The position numbers and the translations under genes were made by a program. Source: Chloroflexota bacterium (GTDB lineage Bacteria > Chloroflexota > Anaerolineae > Anaerolineales > Villigracilaceae). From it: DNA of 41,651 bases. Within the stretch, counting starts at the first letter, position 1. Each line of letters begins with the position of its first letter. Below are positions 40,703-41,651 of the stretch, piece after piece. The DNA lies in NCBI GenBank assembly GCA_016234535.1, contig JACRBH010000005.1, positions 1-41,651 on the forward strand, given 5' to 3'. Below the pieces are notes generated by a model that had not been told where the DNA came from, made no database searches, and saw only the letters and a list, made by a program, of their open reading frames with translations.

Positions 40703-41176
40703 ATGGTGAAACGTTTTCTAATTCCCCTCGCGGCTTTCCTGCTCGGTTCGACCCTCATCGCGTCATTCTATATCGGCATTCTCACTTGGGCACAGGGCTG
40801 GGACTACGCCTCCTCTCAACTCGTGCGCGATCGTTGGTATGTCATCCCAATCATCGTCGGCTTCGGGGTTCAAGCCGCCTTATATACCATATTGCGATTC
40901 CGTCTCTTCATTCCAATTACATCCACAGGTCATGCTGGCTCCATGATGGGCGCAAGCGGAGGCACTTCCGCCACTGCAATGATTGCCTGTTGCATTCATC
41001 ATGTCACCGATGTTCTCCCCATTCTTGGACTAAGCGCGGCGGCGAGTTTTCTAACCCGCTATCAGCGCCCGTTCATGCTTGTGGGCCTAGCCATGAATCT
41101 GATTGGAATTGGGGTCATGCTCTTTGTGCTTTATCGTGAACGACAGAAACTTCAACCTATTCTGGAGACAATATGA
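40703..41176 (+). CDS. Conserved membrane protein with ACCIHH motif
   Basis: This 157-residue protein has about four membrane helices. The third begins with TAMIACCIHHVTDVLPILGLSAA, where paired Cys and His near the membrane could bind a metal ion. I recall similar proteins in copper or mercury gene neighbourhoods but know of no established function. AAAAGGAGAT precedes the ATG. Its stop overlaps the next start by four bases. Confidence 0.75.
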   Translation: MVKRFLIPLAAFLLGSTLIASFYIGILTWAQGWDYASSQLVRDRWYVIPIIVGFGVQAALYTILRFRLFIPITSTGHAGSMMGASGGTSATAMIACCIHHVTDVLPILGLSAAASFLTRYQRPFMLVGLAMNLIGIGVMLFVLYRERQKLQPILETI

Positions 41177-41649
41177 AACGAATTCTTTTACCCGCGATTT
41201 TGATTTTATCCCTTGTACTTAGCGCATGTTCTGCGTCTTCGACAGCGCCTCAAACCGACCCTCTGCCTGATTCCGTTTCGGGAGATTCCTCCTCCCCTTC
41301 AAATGACTTGGCCATGCGCATTGACCAGCAAGGGGCAATTATTGTCGAAATTACACCACTCAACCTTGACTCGCCGACTGACACCCTCGAGTTCGATGTA
41401 GTGATGACCACTCACTCCATAGACTTGATTATGGACCTTGCAAAGTTATCCACCCTCACCACCGACACAGGGGTCAGCGTAGAAGCAGCTATCTGGGACG
41501 CGCCACTAGGCGGTCATCATGTGGAAGGCAAGTTAATCTTTCCCACAACAAAAGATGGCAAACCCATCCTCGAGGGTGCGACGAAACTTACACTCACAAT
41601 CATTAATGTTGACGCCCCTACTCGTATCTTTGAATGGGGGTTGAAATAA
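41173..41649 (+). CDS. Hypothetical lipoprotein coupled to the ACCIHH membrane protein
   Basis: This 158-residue lipoprotein has a lipobox VLSAC, a Ser/Pro-rich linker and a beta-rich domain (GAIIVEITPLNLDSP, LEFDVVMTTHSIDLIMDL, GHHVEGKLIFPTTKDG, ATKLTLTIINVDAPTRIFEW). His residues in MTTHS and GGHHVEG might bind metal. It overlaps the membrane-protein gene by ATGA and so probably acts with it. The family is not recognised. Confidence 0.75.
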   Translation: MKRILLPAILILSLVLSACSASSTAPQTDPLPDSVSGDSSSPSNDLAMRIDQQGAIIVEITPLNLDSPTDTLEFDVVMTTHSIDLIMDLAKLSTLTTDTGVSVEAAIWDAPLGGHHVEGKLIFPTTKDGKPILEGATKLTLTIINVDAPTRIFEWGLK

Positions 41650-41651
41650 AA

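Noticed and set aside
1..41649. CRISPR array, tRNA or rRNA genes
   Set aside because: No regularly spaced direct repeats and no recognisable tRNA or rRNA segments were found by eye; the repeats present are isolated palindromes.

Overview
The window looks like a chromosomal segment of an anaerobic or facultative member of the Chloroflexota, most likely class Anaerolineae. This is inferred from overall gene style (many lipobox lipoproteins, ABC-fed sugar catabolism without PTS, a tungsten-type aldehyde oxidoreductase, LutABC, copper genes rich in YHS domains). No rRNA, tRNA or CRISPR array was seen, so the taxonomy rests on gene content alone.

Layout. (1) 1-2500: a MacB/FtsX-type ABC permease and two tandem paralogous lipoproteins, then about 440 bp with a decayed transposase-like trace. 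(2) 2940-9450, minus strand: a carbohydrate operon with a LacI regulator, an aldo/keto reductase, an FGGY kinase, a GatD-like zinc dehydrogenase, a class II ketose-bisphosphate aldolase and a PfkB-type sugar-phosphate kinase. (3) 9452-9792: a divergent control region with a clear sigma70 promoter and two LacI-type operators. (4) 9793-13506, plus strand: an RbsA/RbsC/RbsB-type sugar ABC importer, ending at a strong hairpin. (5) 13648-24806, plus strand: a deoxyhexose pathway with FucI isomerase, RhaB-like kinase, FucU mutarotase, three class II (adducin-type) aldolases, a MoaD-like protein, an aldehyde:ferredoxin oxidoreductase (AOR) and LutABC. Together they can be read as deoxyhexose to DHAP plus L-lactaldehyde, to L-lactate, to pyruvate, with AOR replacing the usual NAD-dependent lactaldehyde dehydrogenase.

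(6) 25005-41649: a copper/metal-handling island. It carries a CopA ATPase, a multicopper oxidase, cupredoxin-like and FixH/YtkA-like proteins, a PCYCGC lipoprotein, a cytochrome c, a polyferredoxin membrane protein, several YHS and zinc-ribbon mini-proteins, and a LuxR-type response regulator with its sensor kinase. Two of the mini-proteins (33221-33394 and 33555-33734) are very short.

Two features of the island stand out. First, a 16-bp palindrome (TARGCMRAATKGCYTA, degenerate in two copies) occurs eight times. In seven copies its centre lies 52.5 or 54.5 bp from the first base of a -10-like hexamer, upstream of eight genes or operons (one copy is shared by two divergent promoters). This defines an apparently activator-dependent regulon. 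Second, a DUF1573-like membrane-anchored protein is interrupted by an in-frame UGA next to a Cys. The frame continues for 60 codons of family-like sequence, and a hairpin suited to a bacterial SECIS lies directly downstream. It is therefore a candidate new selenoprotein with a Cys-Sec pair, translationally coupled to a cytochrome and a PCYCGC protein in the metal regulon.
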